DNA of 64,000 nt from JAUVKT01 sp036350795 (GCA_036350795.1 JAZBNV010000100.1:7312-71311), one strand, 5' to 3'. Counted from the first letter of the stretch, positions 9,002 to 17,753 are shown. Numbers and translations: made by a program. Notes: generated by a model not told the origin, from the sequence alone.

Positions 9002-9640
9002 TCAGAACCTCATATCAATTATATCAACATTCCTGTATTTCTTCTGGTCGAAGCTGAAGAAAGTGTCCTTATAACTTTTACTGAGATCATAGACCTTTAC
9101 TGAAATAAATATGCTGATACCGTCTTTCCTTTTATACTCTGCTCCTTTCAGGGAGTAGTCCTTTCCGATATTCAGCCTTACACGCGACAGTTCTGTTGAT
9201 AGGTCTTCAGGGTAGAGGTCAATAATTGTTCCATCACTTTCGTCAGCAAGCATTTTTACCTTATAGCCCTGGCTGTACATAGTGAACAACAATGATGGTC
9301 TGGAAAGGAATGATTCCGGGTCAGGATCCGGTTCTGTTATTGTAAGTTCTTCCACATCAGGAACAAGAGTATATGTAGCCGTGCCGTCAAACCAGACAAT
9401 GTTCCCTGGTAACTGAAGCTTATATCTGTCTTTGCTGATTACTATTTCTCCACTTTCATTTGTTTCGCTGTCCTCTACAGCATCCAGAACCTGCATATCA
9501 AATTTTAAGGTAATTGCATCGGCTCCGAGTGCTTTACTGCTGAATTTATCCAATATTGATTTTGCCACCGGGTCAACCTGCCCCTTGAGAATGGATATGC
9601 AGGCCATCGAAATAAACAGTATTGTAATAGTCCTTTTCAT
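9002..9640 (-). CDS. lolA: LolA-like outer-membrane lipoprotein carrier
   Basis: LolA carries lipoproteins across the periplasm to the outer membrane. This 212-residue protein has a signal peptide (cleavage near LKGQ) and the half-barrel pattern of LolA, including a long amphipathic N-terminal helix around KSILDKFSSKALG and a late strand segment near residues 160-200. Sequence similarity to Proteobacterial LolA is low, but the position 7 bases after ftsK is the usual Bacteroidota arrangement and supports the call. It is cotranscribed with ftsK and has no promoter of its own visible. Confidence 0.78.
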   Translation of the reverse strand: MKRTITILFISMACISILKGQVDPVAKSILDKFSSKALGADAITLKFDMQVLDAVEDSETNESGEIVISKDRYKLQLPGNIVWFDGTATYTLVPDVEELTITEPDPDPESFLSRPSLLFTMYSQGYKVKMLADESDGTIIDLYPEDLSTELSRVRLNIGKDYSLKGAEYKRKDGISIFISVKVYDLSKSYKDTFFSFDQKKYRNVDIIDMRF

Positions 9641-9647
9641 GCTATGT

Positions 9648-12074
9648 TTACTCGATACTTCTCAAAATCTGTTCCAAACGTTCCATATCCTGTATTAGTA
9701 CCTCCCTGGCCTTGCTGCCTTCAAAAGGTCCGAGGATTCCAGCGAATTCGAGCTGGTCAACAATTCTGCCTGCCCTGTTATATCCCAGCGATAGTTTTCT
9801 CTGGATAAGTGAAGTAGAACCCTGCTGGTGTGTAACAACAAGCCGCGCTGCCTCCTCAAATTTGCTGTCCCGTTTTTTAAGATCAATATCCTGTATCCCG
9901 TTATCTGTATCGCCTTCATATTCGGGTAGAAAAAAAGCATCGGTATATCCCTGCTGCGACCCGATATACTCTGTAACCCTGTTTATTTCAGGTGTATCAA
10001 TAAATGCACATTGTGCCCTGATAGTGTTATTGCCGTTATAATAGAGCATATCTCCGCGTCCGACAAGTTTTTCTGCACCTGTCTGGTCAAGTATAGTCCT
10101 TGAGTCGATAGACGATGAAACCCTGAATGCCAGGCGGGCGGGGAAATTGGTCTTGATAATCCCGGTAATAATATTGGCAGATGGCCGCTGAGTGGCAATT
10201 ATAAGGTGGATGCCAATGGCCCTGGCAAGCTGTGCCAGTCGCTGGATCGGTCCTTCTATCTCTTTACCGGCTGTCATGATAAGATCAGCAAACTCATCAA
10301 TAATAAGTACAATATATGGCAGGAAACGGTGGCCTTTTTCAGGGTTCAGTTTCCGGGCTTTAAATTTCTCATTATACTCTTTGATTATCCTGCATTCTGC
10401 CTTTCTGAGCAGTTCATACCTGTTCTCCATCTCAATACAAAGCGAATTAAGAGTATAAACTACTTTCTGGGTATCTGTAATAATCGGATCTTCCGAATCG
10501 GGCAGTTTGGCCAGGTAATGTCTTTCTATCCTGGCATACATGGTTAGTTCAACCATTTTTGGATCAACAAGTACGAATTTTAATTCAGCCGGATGCCTGC
10601 GGTAAAGCAGAGATGCAATAATAACATTCAGTCCAACCGACTTACCCTGGCCGGTTGCACCGGCTACCAGAAGGTGTGGCATCTTTGCAAGATCCATTAT
10701 CAGGGGGTCATTTGTGATGGTACGACCCATAGCTATGGCAAGGTCATACTTACTTTCCTGGAAGGCCTTGCTGGCAATAAGAGAACGCATTGACACAGTT
10801 TCCGGACTTTTGTTAGGTACTTCAATACCAACGGTACCCCTGCCCGGAATAGGTGCAATTATCCTGATTCCAAATGCTGAAAGGCTGAGTGCAATATCAT
10901 TTTCCAGCGATTTAATCTTTGCAAGTCTCACACCTCTTTCAGGAACAACTTCGTAAAGTGTTACCGTTGGACCTACTGTGGCCGAAATATGCTTAATATC
11001 TATGTTGTAGTCTGAGAGTGTCTTTACAATAGTTTCCTTTTTTTCCAGTATCTCTTTATCGTCAAAGGCACCGTCCGACCTGTAATCTTCGAGGAGGGAA
11101 AGAACCGGCATTTTAAAGGACGAAAGATCCAGTGTAGGGTCATAGTTTTCCTGAAGACGCTTCATCTCATTTTCGCTAAGTTCCTCTCCTCCCTCTGCCC
11201 TGGTGATTGAGATAGATACATCCTTTCCCTTGATCTGCTTTTCGCTTCCTCCGTCTTCCAGGTCATTTATAATGCTTCCTTTGACAGAAGGAGTATCCTG
11301 GAATTCCTCAACTGCTTCGTCTTCAAGAGAATTTATTATACTGAATTCCGGATCTGCCGCATCGTCATTATAATCATTCTTATCGTAATTATCAGGGCTA
11401 TCGTCTTCGTTAATAACAGACAGGTCAGGATCATTCTTAGCTCCGTTATTAAATCCTGTTAAGAAGGATTTTATACCTGCCGGGCTTATTCTGAATACCA
11501 TTACCATGTATGATACAAGCAGAACACCAACAAGAATACCCGTTCCCAGTTTGCCGATAAAGGAATTAAGCCATCTGCTTACTTCATATCCGTGTGTTCC
11601 CCCCGGGCCTGAGCTGAATAATCCTCCTGCACTTCCGAAAACATATCCCAGAGCAATAGAAAAAATTATTGTGCCCAGAACCATATTACGACTTATAATC
11701 CCCGCCCTGATCCTGGTAAGATTAAGCATCCTGAGTCCTGTTGCGGCAAAGATTACCGGTATAAAAAAGGCAGCCAGTCCAAAACCCTGCCTGATAAATA
11801 TATCAGCAAACCAGGCACCGCTTTTACCTGACCAGTTCTTTACTTCAATTTCGGCCCCGCTTATTACCTGGGACGTGTCGAAGCTTTGATCCGATTTCCA
11901 CCAGAAGAGATAGGCTATAAAAGCAAACAAAAGGTAAACAGCAAAACCTGTCAGCAGCAGACCTGAGATAAACTTTATCCTCTCATCCTTAAATATTGAA
12001 TAAGCCTGTTTCTGTCCCTGTGGTTTTGGAGGGATCTTATTAGCTGTCTTTTTTTTACTGCTCTTCTTTTTCAT
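9648..12074 (-). CDS. ftsK: DNA translocase FtsK
   Basis: FtsK pumps DNA through the septum during chromosome segregation and dimer resolution. The 808-residue protein starts with a basic tail, then about four membrane helices (to residue ~205), an acidic linker rich in Asp, Asn and Glu (about 210-290), and the motor. Walker A is VAGATGQGKSV, Walker B is IVLIIDEFADL, and the C-terminal winged-helix gamma domain contains SLIQRKLSLGYNRAGRIVDQ. All modules are intact and the length is normal for the phylum. LolA follows in the same operon. A candidate minus-strand -7 box (TACCTTTA) lies at 12147-12154. Confidence 0.96.
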   Translation of the reverse strand: MKKKSSKKKTANKIPPKPQGQKQAYSIFKDERIKFISGLLLTGFAVYLLFAFIAYLFWWKSDQSFDTSQVISGAEIEVKNWSGKSGAWFADIFIRQGFGLAAFFIPVIFAATGLRMLNLTRIRAGIISRNMVLGTIIFSIALGYVFGSAGGLFSSGPGGTHGYEVSRWLNSFIGKLGTGILVGVLLVSYMVMVFRISPAGIKSFLTGFNNGAKNDPDLSVINEDDSPDNYDKNDYNDDAADPEFSIINSLEDEAVEEFQDTPSVKGSIINDLEDGGSEKQIKGKDVSISITRAEGGEELSENEMKRLQENYDPTLDLSSFKMPVLSLLEDYRSDGAFDDKEILEKKETIVKTLSDYNIDIKHISATVGPTVTLYEVVPERGVRLAKIKSLENDIALSLSAFGIRIIAPIPGRGTVGIEVPNKSPETVSMRSLIASKAFQESKYDLAIAMGRTITNDPLIMDLAKMPHLLVAGATGQGKSVGLNVIIASLLYRRHPAELKFVLVDPKMVELTMYARIERHYLAKLPDSEDPIITDTQKVVYTLNSLCIEMENRYELLRKAECRIIKEYNEKFKARKLNPEKGHRFLPYIVLIIDEFADLIMTAGKEIEGPIQRLAQLARAIGIHLIIATQRPSANIITGIIKTNFPARLAFRVSSSIDSRTILDQTGAEKLVGRGDMLYYNGNNTIRAQCAFIDTPEINRVTEYIGSQQGYTDAFFLPEYEGDTDNGIQDIDLKKRDSKFEEAARLVVTHQQGSTSLIQRKLSLGYNRAGRIVDQLEFAGILGPFEGSKAREVLIQDMERLEQILRSIE

Positions 12075-12188
12075 TTCCGAATATGAAACTTTATACCTCT
12101 GAAAACTGCTTGCCGTTAAAAATATTGCACTTACTTAGCCATGCTATAAAGGTAACAAAATATGGTGGATGAGAAAATACGGAATGGC

Positions 12189-12893
12189 TCAGAGGGCCAT
12201 CATTTTTGAAATAAGGTTATCCATATCATCCCTTGAAATCCTGAGGAATTTGTCGCTTTTCGTAAAATCCTTCTCGGCAACTTCACGCTGGTAGATGGCT
12301 GTTACCTCAAATTCAATTATCATATCACCAATTTTGTAGAAGAAGTTTGTAAGAACTCCGTCAATATCTTTGAATGGTGTTGAATTATTTGGATTTTCAA
12401 GGTCAATATCATTTGTGTACCATATATCAAAATCCCTTTCATAACCCGGAATCTGGACAATGGCGTGCTTGCAGTTCAGACCTGAGATTGTCTTGGTCTG
12501 ACCGGTCCTCATAAACTTAAGGTCATCCATGGGATCTATGCCCGGAGGAACTTCTCCTGAAACACCCTGGTAATAATATTTTATTCCCAGGAAACTTATA
12601 AATGTCTTCATTATATTCGCCTCAGGGTCAATAATATTGAATATCCCTGAATGCCCGATGGGAGCCGTTATTTCCATCAGTATCCTGTTATCTTTGAATT
12701 TCACAACAAGGGTATTTGGCATAAGTTCCATTGGAAGCACACCACCAGGGTTATCATAGATGATATTATAATGAATTTCTCCTTCGTCGAAGCCGCCCAT
12801 TGGAGATCTGCTGCACCCTGCTAGCCACGTAAGTACACAGACAAATAAAAAAAGTAAAAGTCTATTCTTCAATCTGGTTGTGATAATATTCAT
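12189..12893 (-). CDS. Lipoprotein of unknown function, DUF4412-like
   Basis: The 234-residue product has a lipoprotein signal ending in the lipobox LAGC at about residues 24-27, so it is probably anchored to a membrane facing the periplasm. The body resembles DUF4412-type proteins: short beta strands, a GLNCKHAIVQI segment and a late DIWYTNDI motif. These proteins share a LolA-like pattern of strands but have no established role. It stands alone between ftsK and the divergent arcC promoter. The assignment to DUF4412 is from remembered motifs and is moderate. Confidence 0.65.
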   Translation of the reverse strand: MNIITTRLKNRLLLFLFVCVLTWLAGCSRSPMGGFDEGEIHYNIIYDNPGGVLPMELMPNTLVVKFKDNRILMEITAPIGHSGIFNIIDPEANIMKTFISFLGIKYYYQGVSGEVPPGIDPMDDLKFMRTGQTKTISGLNCKHAIVQIPGYERDFDIWYTNDIDLENPNNSTPFKDIDGVLTNFFYKIGDMIIEFEVTAIYQREVAEKDFTKSDKFLRISRDDMDNLISKMMAL

Positions 12894-12943
12894 TCTCCTA
12901 CAAAAGGTAAAAATAGCAAAATAATTTTACAAGCAAGTATCAA

Positions 12944-12973
12944 TTGAAAATCATATATATTATTATAAATTTG
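12944..12973 (+). promoter_or_regulatory. Strong promoter for arcC-arcB
   Basis: TTG at 12944-12946, a 19-base spacer, and TAAATTTG at 12966-12973 match both elements of the Bacteroidota primary-sigma promoter. Transcription would begin near 12980, giving arcC a leader of about 100 bases. A second, weaker pair (TTTG at 13046-13049 with TAAATTTC at 13068-13075, spacer 18) lies right before the start codon. Confidence 0.65.
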
Positions 12974-13082
12974 TGTTTTCAATTTTAAAACGCTTACATT
13001 TCCTGATACAGCCAGGTTTATTTTTACTGACAGGAAAAAGATGGATTTGGTTGTATGAGATTGTAAATAAATTTCGAAAAGA

Positions 13083-14039
13083 ATGAAGAAACTTGCAGTA
13101 ATTGCACTGGGAGGAAATGCTCTTCTCAGGGGAGACCAGATTGGTACAATTGAAGAACAGGAGAAAAATACAACAGATACACTTGAGAACCTTGTATACC
13201 TGGTTAAAGAAGGGTATAACCTGGTAATTACCCATGGAAACGGTCCCCAGGTCGGAAACGTACTGATGAGAAACGATGCAGGAGAACAGATTTATAATAT
13301 AGCCCAGATGCCTCTGGATATCTGTGTGGCAGATACGCAGGGTGGAATCGGGTATATGATTGAGCGTATGTTCAGAAATGTTCTTCAGAAGCATAATCTT
13401 GAACGTAATGTTGTTTGCCTTGTAACCCAGGTAGTAGTCGATAAGGATGATCCGGCATTTAACGATCCTCAGAAAAGAATCGGGAAGATTTATGACCTGG
13501 AAAATGCAGAGAAACTGAAGGCTGAAAAGGGATGGGAGTTTAAGGAAGAAGTAAAGGCCCAGGGAGGATACAGGCGCGTGGTGCCTTCGCCGAAACCTAT
13601 CAGGGTTATGAACCAGGATATTGTAGGAGAGCTGGCGAGGAAGGGCACTATAGTAATTGCTGCAGGGGGAGGAGGTGTACCTGTTTATATCGACGGGTCA
13701 AACGAAATACGACCGGCTGAGGCAGTGATCGATAAAGACATGGCATCTTCACTTCTGGCATCCGATATAGGGGCAGACGAGTTTTATATACTTACCGATG
13801 TGCCCTATGTATATAAGAATTATAAGAAAGCCGACCAGGAGGTTAAGGAATTTCTTGATTATAAGGATACGGTTCAACTTCTTGAGGAAGGCCAGTTTGC
13901 AAAAGGCAGCATGGCCCCCAAGATTCAGGCCTGCCTTAATTTTATAAAAAACGGCGGTTCGAAAAGCGTCATAACAGAAGCCTTTAAACTTGCCGATAAA
14001 AAATACGGAACCAAAATAACAATGGAATACGACGATTAG
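13083..14039 (+). CDS. arcC: Carbamate kinase
   Basis: The enzyme makes ATP from carbamoyl phosphate and ADP, the energy-yielding step of arginine/citrulline fermentation, in the cytosol. The 318-residue sequence has the amino-acid-kinase opening IALGGNALL, the HGNGPQVGN loop near residue 54, AAGGGGVPV near 200 and a KGSMAPKI segment near 275, all typical of carbamate kinases. It is followed after 65 bases by the ornithine carbamoyltransferase that would supply carbamoyl phosphate. Arginine deiminase is absent from the window, so the source of citrulline is unknown here. Confidence 0.95.
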   Translation: MKKLAVIALGGNALLRGDQIGTIEEQEKNTTDTLENLVYLVKEGYNLVITHGNGPQVGNVLMRNDAGEQIYNIAQMPLDICVADTQGGIGYMIERMFRNVLQKHNLERNVVCLVTQVVVDKDDPAFNDPQKRIGKIYDLENAEKLKAEKGWEFKEEVKAQGGYRRVVPSPKPIRVMNQDIVGELARKGTIVIAAGGGGVPVYIDGSNEIRPAEAVIDKDMASSLLASDIGADEFYILTDVPYVYKNYKKADQEVKEFLDYKDTVQLLEEGQFAKGSMAPKIQACLNFIKNGGSKSVITEAFKLADKKYGTKITMEYDD

Positions 14040-14068
14040 GTATTTTAGCCCGGCTTTGTAATCGCCAG

Positions 14069-14092
14069 ACCATTAAACCATTAAACCATTAA
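14069..14092. repeat. Three tandem copies of an 8-bp unit (ACCATTAA)
   Basis: The spacer between arcC and arcB holds three exact tandem copies of ACCATTAA, ending 12 bases before the arcB start codon. Related 7- and 8-bp arrays occur upstream of purC and between blaI and the M56 gene in this window. Confidence 0.8.
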
Positions 14093-14104
14093 ACAATATA
14101 AAAC

Positions 14105-15106
14105 ATGGCTTACAATTTAAGAAACAGGAGTTTTGTAAAACTGCTTGACTTTGATCCCAAAGAGATTCGTTTTCTTCTGGATCTGTCGGTGGATCTGAAA
14201 AAGGCTAAATATTCAGGTACTGAGCAAAAGAAACTTGAAGGAAAGAATATAGCCCTTATTTTTGAAAAAGCATCTACCCGTACCAGGTGTGCCTTTGAGG
14301 TTGCAGCTCTCGACCAGGGCGCGCATGTAACTTACCTGGGGCCAACAGGGTCACAGATAGGGAAAAAGGAATCGATGAAAGATACTGCCAGGGTACTCGG
14401 AAGGATGTATGATGGTATTGAATACAGGGGCTTTGGACAAGACGTTGTGGAGGAGCTGGCAAAATACGCCGGTGTACCTGTGTGGAATGGCCTTACCAAT
14501 GAATTCCACCCAACCCAGATACTGGCCGATTTTATGACTATGATGGAGCATAGCGACAAAGCCCTTAATCAGGTTAGCTTCTGTTACCTGGGCGATGCCA
14601 GGAATAATATGGGCAACTCTTTGCTTGTTGGAGCCGCTAAAATGGGTATGGACTTCAGGGCTGCAGCTCCAAAGAGTATACAACCTTCTGATGAACTGGT
14701 TAAGACCTGCAGGGAGATTGCCAGGGACACAGGTGCGAAAATAACCATTACCGAGGATGTTGCCGAAGCTGTAAAAGGAGTCGATTTCCTCTATACGGAT
14801 GTGTGGGTATCGATGGGCGAACCGGATGAAGTATGGAAGGAAAGGATTGCCCTTCTGAAACCCTACCAGGTTAATATGGAGCTGATAAAACTTACAGGCA
14901 ACCCGCAGGTTAAGTTTCTGCATTGCCTGCCTGCCTTCCATAACCGTGAAACAACTGTGGGTGAGGAAATATACCAGAAGTACGGTCTTGATGGAATGGA
15001 AGTAACAGAAGATGTTTTTGAATCAGAGCATTCAATTGTATTTGATGAGGCCGAAAACAGGATGCATACCATTAAGGCAGTTATGGTAGCTACCCTGGGG
15101 GCATAA
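14105..15106 (+). CDS. arcB: Ornithine carbamoyltransferase, catabolic type
   Basis: The enzyme interconverts citrulline plus phosphate with ornithine plus carbamoyl phosphate. The 333-residue protein contains the carbamoyl-phosphate loop EKASTRTRCAFEV near residue 57, FHPTQILADF near 137, DVWVSMGE near 236 and the HCLPAFH loop near 277, all standard for ornithine (not N-acetyl- or N-succinyl-ornithine) transferases. Linkage to arcC favours the catabolic role (arcB) over biosynthetic argF, although the sequence alone cannot fix direction. A short octamer repeat array occupies the spacer before it. Confidence 0.92.
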   Translation: MAYNLRNRSFVKLLDFDPKEIRFLLDLSVDLKKAKYSGTEQKKLEGKNIALIFEKASTRTRCAFEVAALDQGAHVTYLGPTGSQIGKKESMKDTARVLGRMYDGIEYRGFGQDVVEELAKYAGVPVWNGLTNEFHPTQILADFMTMMEHSDKALNQVSFCYLGDARNNMGNSLLVGAAKMGMDFRAAAPKSIQPSDELVKTCREIARDTGAKITITEDVAEAVKGVDFLYTDVWVSMGEPDEVWKERIALLKPYQVNMELIKLTGNPQVKFLHCLPAFHNRETTVGEEIYQKYGLDGMEVTEDVFESEHSIVFDEAENRMHTIKAVMVATLGA

Positions 15107-15248
15107 AAATTCTTTACGGAATCTTAGATCTTCAACCGGGAGGTGCGAGAGACAGGATTCCCGCCACACCAGTCTTTAACCCAAGGTGCCGGGCCTGTTT
15201 AAGAGGCAGGGTAAGTGAGCCCTACGAACAAAGTGAGTCAAACTTCAA
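15107..15248. other. Structured, gene-free spacer after arcB
   Basis: This 142-base spacer between arcB and a minus-strand gene looks more GC-rich than neighbouring spacers. It has several short self-complementary pairs, for example GCCT/AGGC around 15194-15210 and CGGGA with TTCCCG around 15138-15164. No poly-T tail, tRNA or ORF is visible. It may end the arc transcript or be a degenerate repeat. Confidence 0.3.
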
Positions 15249-15722
15249 TCAAAAAAGTCCTTTGATAAAATAGAAGGTAATTACGAATGATGCAGCCAGT
15301 TTCAGACCTACGCCTGTCAGAAATCCCAGCAAACTGCCGAAACCTGCCTTCAGGGCATACTTAAAATCATCCTTAAATATCATTTCGCCTATTACTGCAC
15401 CCAGGAAAGGCCCCAGTATAATACCGAATGGTCCAAAAAACAATCCGAGGATCAAACCAACCGTAGCACCCCGTGTTCCGTATTTTGATCCCCCGAACTT
15501 TTTGGTGCCCCATATTGGCACGAAATAATCCAGGATTGTAACTATACCTGCCACAACTGCAAGGATAACCAACAAAGAGTTAGAGAATTCTGCAAACCTG
15601 GTAAAATGCAGCAGAATCAGACCTCCGTAGCTCAGGGGCGGACCGGGCAGAACCGGAACAAGGCAGCCGATAATCCCGATTATTATCAGTACAATAGCAA
15701 GACTTAGCAATAGGTATTCCAT
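15249..15722 (-). CDS. DUF456 family membrane protein
   Basis: The 157-residue protein has about four membrane segments with glycine-rich turns (GCLVPVLPGPPLSYGG near residue 20; GPFGIILGPFLGAVIGE near 95). These fit DUF456, a widespread bacterial membrane family of unknown function. The start at 15722 (MEYLLLSL) is preferred: a longer in-frame start at 15767 would translate the terminator hairpin of the upstream gene. It lies downstream of the PUR gene on the same strand but is separated from it by that terminator, so it probably has its own promoter or lives on read-through. Confidence 0.82.
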   Translation of the reverse strand: MEYLLLSLAIVLIIIGIIGCLVPVLPGPPLSYGGLILLHFTRFAEFSNSLLVILAVVAGIVTILDYFVPIWGTKKFGGSKYGTRGATVGLILGLFFGPFGIILGPFLGAVIGEMIFKDDFKYALKAGFGSLLGFLTGVGLKLAASFVITFYFIKGLF

Positions 15723-15736
15723 TCTGAGCGTATTAT

Positions 15737-15769
15737 AAAAAAAATGCCTGTGGGGCGGAACAGGCATTT
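15737..15769 (-). terminator. Rho-independent terminator of the PUR/DUF3276 gene
   Basis: AAATGCCTGT (15742-15751) pairs perfectly with ACAGGCATTT (15760-15769) around an 8-nt loop. On the minus strand it is followed by eight U residues (A-run at 15737-15744), the classic intrinsic terminator form. It ends the minus-strand gene that stops at 15788. Confidence 0.85.
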
Positions 15770-15787
15770 ATAGATGTTAAGAAAAGT

Positions 15788-16201
15788 CTATTTATCTCCA
15801 AGATCTTCAAATTCAACATTAATAAATTCATTTGTGCCTTCTCCTGACACTTCTGATTCAGGCATTTCCTTATCGCCTGGCTCATCAGTTTGCTCGGGAA
15901 GATTGTTCTTAATAAAGGTGACAGCATCCTCAAAGCCATTTAGAAACTTTTCAAAATCTTCCTTGTAAAGGAAAATTTTATGCTTCTCGTAAAAAAACTT
16001 GCCATCCTTATTAAACCTCTTTTTGCTCTCTGTAATTGTCAGGTAGAGATCATTTTTACGTGTTGCTTTTACATCAAAGAAATAGGTTCTGTTTCCCGCC
16101 CTTACAACTTTAGTATAAACCTCTTCTCTCTCGTGCATCTGGCTCTCGTCCCGTTCACTCGCTTCACTCCTTTTAGCACCATTTTCTTCGTTCATAAACA
16201 T
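15788..16201 (-). CDS. PUR-alpha-like nucleic-acid-binding protein (DUF3276)
   Basis: This 137-residue protein has a charged, low-complexity N-terminus, a central PUR repeat region (YTKVVRAGNRTYFFDVK through FEKFLNGFEDAVTFI, about residues 29-98) and an acidic tail. DUF3276 proteins are small Bacteroidota/Spirochaete homologues of eukaryotic PUR-alpha that dimerise to bind single-stranded DNA or RNA. ATG codons at 16201 and 16195 are both possible. It has its own near-perfect promoter (16232-16261) and terminator, so it is a single-gene unit diverging from nusB. Its cellular role is not established. Confidence 0.88.
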   Translation of the reverse strand: MFMNEENGAKRSEASERDESQMHEREEVYTKVVRAGNRTYFFDVKATRKNDLYLTITESKKRFNKDGKFFYEKHKIFLYKEDFEKFLNGFEDAVTFIKNNLPEQTDEPGDKEMPESEVSGEGTNEFINVEFEDLGDK

Positions 16202-16231
16202 GCATTTAGTTAGGGAATATCATAACATTGT

Positions 16232-16261
16232 CAAATGTAATAATTATTTCCTTTATTCAAA
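16232..16261 (-). promoter_or_regulatory. Promoter for the PUR/DUF3276 gene
   Basis: On the minus strand TTTG (16258-16261) is followed by an 18-base spacer and TACATTTG (16232-16239), matching both consensus elements. The start codon lies about 31 bases beyond the -7 box. Confidence 0.65.
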
Positions 16262-16297
16262 ATATGTACCCTGATTTGTGGATTTATGGCTTTCTAT

Positions 16298-16327
16298 TTT
16301 GTCTAACTGCTAAAAAGAGTATTTTTG
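16298..16327 (+). promoter_or_regulatory. Promoter for the nusB operon
   Basis: TTTG at 16298-16301, an 18-base spacer and TATTTTTG at 16320-16327 match both elements exactly. The predicted start near 16334 gives nusB a leader of about 20 bases. It diverges from the PUR promoter with about 36 bases between the two -33 boxes. Confidence 0.7.
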
Positions 16328-16354
16328 CACAAATAATATTGAGGTTCTTTTTTA

Positions 16355-17320
16355 ATGATAAGCAGAAGACTTTTAAGGATTAAGGCATTGATGATTATCT
16401 ATGCTTTTAACAGGAAAGATGGTGACGATCTGGAAGCTGCTGAAAAGGAGTTGATGCACAGTATAAATAAAACATACGATTTGTATCACCTGCTTCTGCT
16501 TCTTGTACTGGAGATTGCAGATATCGCTGCTGAAAAAATAGAAATGTCAAGGAACAAGAGGATACCCACTGTCGAGGACCTTAATCCTAATACGCGGCTA
16601 ATTGATAACAGGGTGATCAAATTCCTGGATACCAACCAGTCCCTGAACAGCTATATAAAAAAATCGAAGCTGTCATTCAGGGAAAACCCGGAATTACCCA
16701 GAAAACTCTATAGCCAGATGCTCGAGTGGGACGAGTATAAGAGCTATATGTTAAAGGAAGAATCTACATTTAATGATGATCGCAGGTTTGTGAGCAGGAT
16801 GATTACAGAGTTGATAGTTGCATCCCCCGACCTTAACCTGCTGCTGGAGGAAATGAGCATTTACTGGAACGATGACCTTGAATTTGTGTGTCTTATGCTG
16901 GAAAAAACCATCAGGGGTTTTAAGGAAAACTCCGGGAGCGATTTCAGTCTTATGCCCCTGTTCAAAAACAGGGATGATGAGAATTTTGCCAGGCAACTGC
17001 TTCTGAAAACTATACTTAACGGCGCCAGGTATTCAGAACTGATAGACAGTAAAACTACCAACTGGGAAATAGACCGGGTCGCACTTATGGACACTCTTGT
17101 TATGCAGCTTGCTATATCTGAGATTATTGAGTTCGAAGAGATTCCTGTTAAGGTTACCCTCAACGAATATATTGAGATTGCCAAGTACTATTGTACAGCC
17201 AGGAGCGGCACATTTGTTAACGGGATACTTGATGAAATAGTGAAGGAAATGAGAAGTAAAAAACTTTTTGAAAAAAAAGGGCGTGGGCTGGTAGGAGAGC
17301 CAGGATATGAAGAAAGATAA
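16355..17320 (+). CDS. nusB: Transcription antitermination factor NusB, long form
   Basis: NusB binds boxA RNA with S10 (NusE) to form antitermination complexes on rRNA operons. The 321-residue protein is twice the length of Proteobacterial NusB, as is normal in Bacteroidota: an extended helical N-terminal half precedes a recognisable NusB domain at about residues 210-310 with LNEYIEIAK and GTFVNGILDEI. It heads a run of genes with overlaps or short gaps (DUF1573, yajC, ybbR, coaE, djlA-like, DUF5606) and is served by the promoter at 16298-16327. Confidence 0.9.
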   Translation: MISRRLLRIKALMIIYAFNRKDGDDLEAAEKELMHSINKTYDLYHLLLLLVLEIADIAAEKIEMSRNKRIPTVEDLNPNTRLIDNRVIKFLDTNQSLNSYIKKSKLSFRENPELPRKLYSQMLEWDEYKSYMLKEESTFNDDRRFVSRMITELIVASPDLNLLLEEMSIYWNDDLEFVCLMLEKTIRGFKENSGSDFSLMPLFKNRDDENFARQLLLKTILNGARYSELIDSKTTNWEIDRVALMDTLVMQLAISEIIEFEEIPVKVTLNEYIEIAKYYCTARSGTFVNGILDEIVKEMRSKKLFEKKGRGLVGEPGYEER

Positions 17321-17753
17321 AAATACAGGATACAGACATCTGCTGCTCTTGTTTCTGGCCACTTCCTTATTTGCTTCATGTGGACTTAAGGAAAAGGGTG
17401 GTGATAAGCAGAAGACGGATGAAGACGGTGTGGCGCAGATAGATTTCGTTAAACTTGAGCACGATTTCGGGAAAATAAGCGAGGGAGAGAAAGTGGCCTG
17501 TGTTTTTAAATTTACTAATTCAGGCGATGCAGACCTTGTTATCAGCTCAGTTACAACCAGCTGTGGGTGTACAGTACCAGATTTTGACAATGAGCCTGTT
17601 AAACCCGGGGATAGCGGTACCATTGAAGTTATGTTCGATAGTGCATACAGGGAAGGTACACAGACAAAAACTATTACAGTAAGATCAAATGCGAGTGTCA
17701 GGGTAATGATACTGCGTATTATTGCTGAAGTTGAGAAAACTAATATTAATTAA
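17307..17753 (+). CDS. DUF1573 domain lipoprotein
   Basis: The start codon lies inside the 3' end of nusB (14-base overlap), so the two are translationally linked. The 148-residue product has a lipoprotein signal with lipobox FASC near residue 24, then a DUF1573 immunoglobulin-like domain (HDFGKISEGEKVACVFKFTN; SSVTTSCGCTVPDF) with the conserved Cys-Gly-Cys pair. DUF1573 proteins are frequent in Bacteroidota as periplasmic or surface proteins of unknown function. The nusB-DUF1573-yajC order is conserved in the phylum to my knowledge. Confidence 0.87.
   Translation: MKKDKNTGYRHLLLLFLATSLFASCGLKEKGGDKQKTDEDGVAQIDFVKLEHDFGKISEGEKVACVFKFTNSGDADLVISSVTTSCGCTVPDFDNEPVKPGDSGTIEVMFDSAYREGTQTKTITVRSNASVRVMILRIIAEVEKTNIN

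Noticed and set aside
15130..15230. tRNA-Ser-like or other tRNA relic in the spacer after arcB
   Set aside because: Short matches to tRNA starts only; no cloverleaf, T-loop or acceptor pairing could be built.
15723..15767. N-terminal extension of the DUF456 protein
   Set aside because: It translates the stem of the upstream gene's terminator; DUF456 starts naturally at MEYLLLSL.
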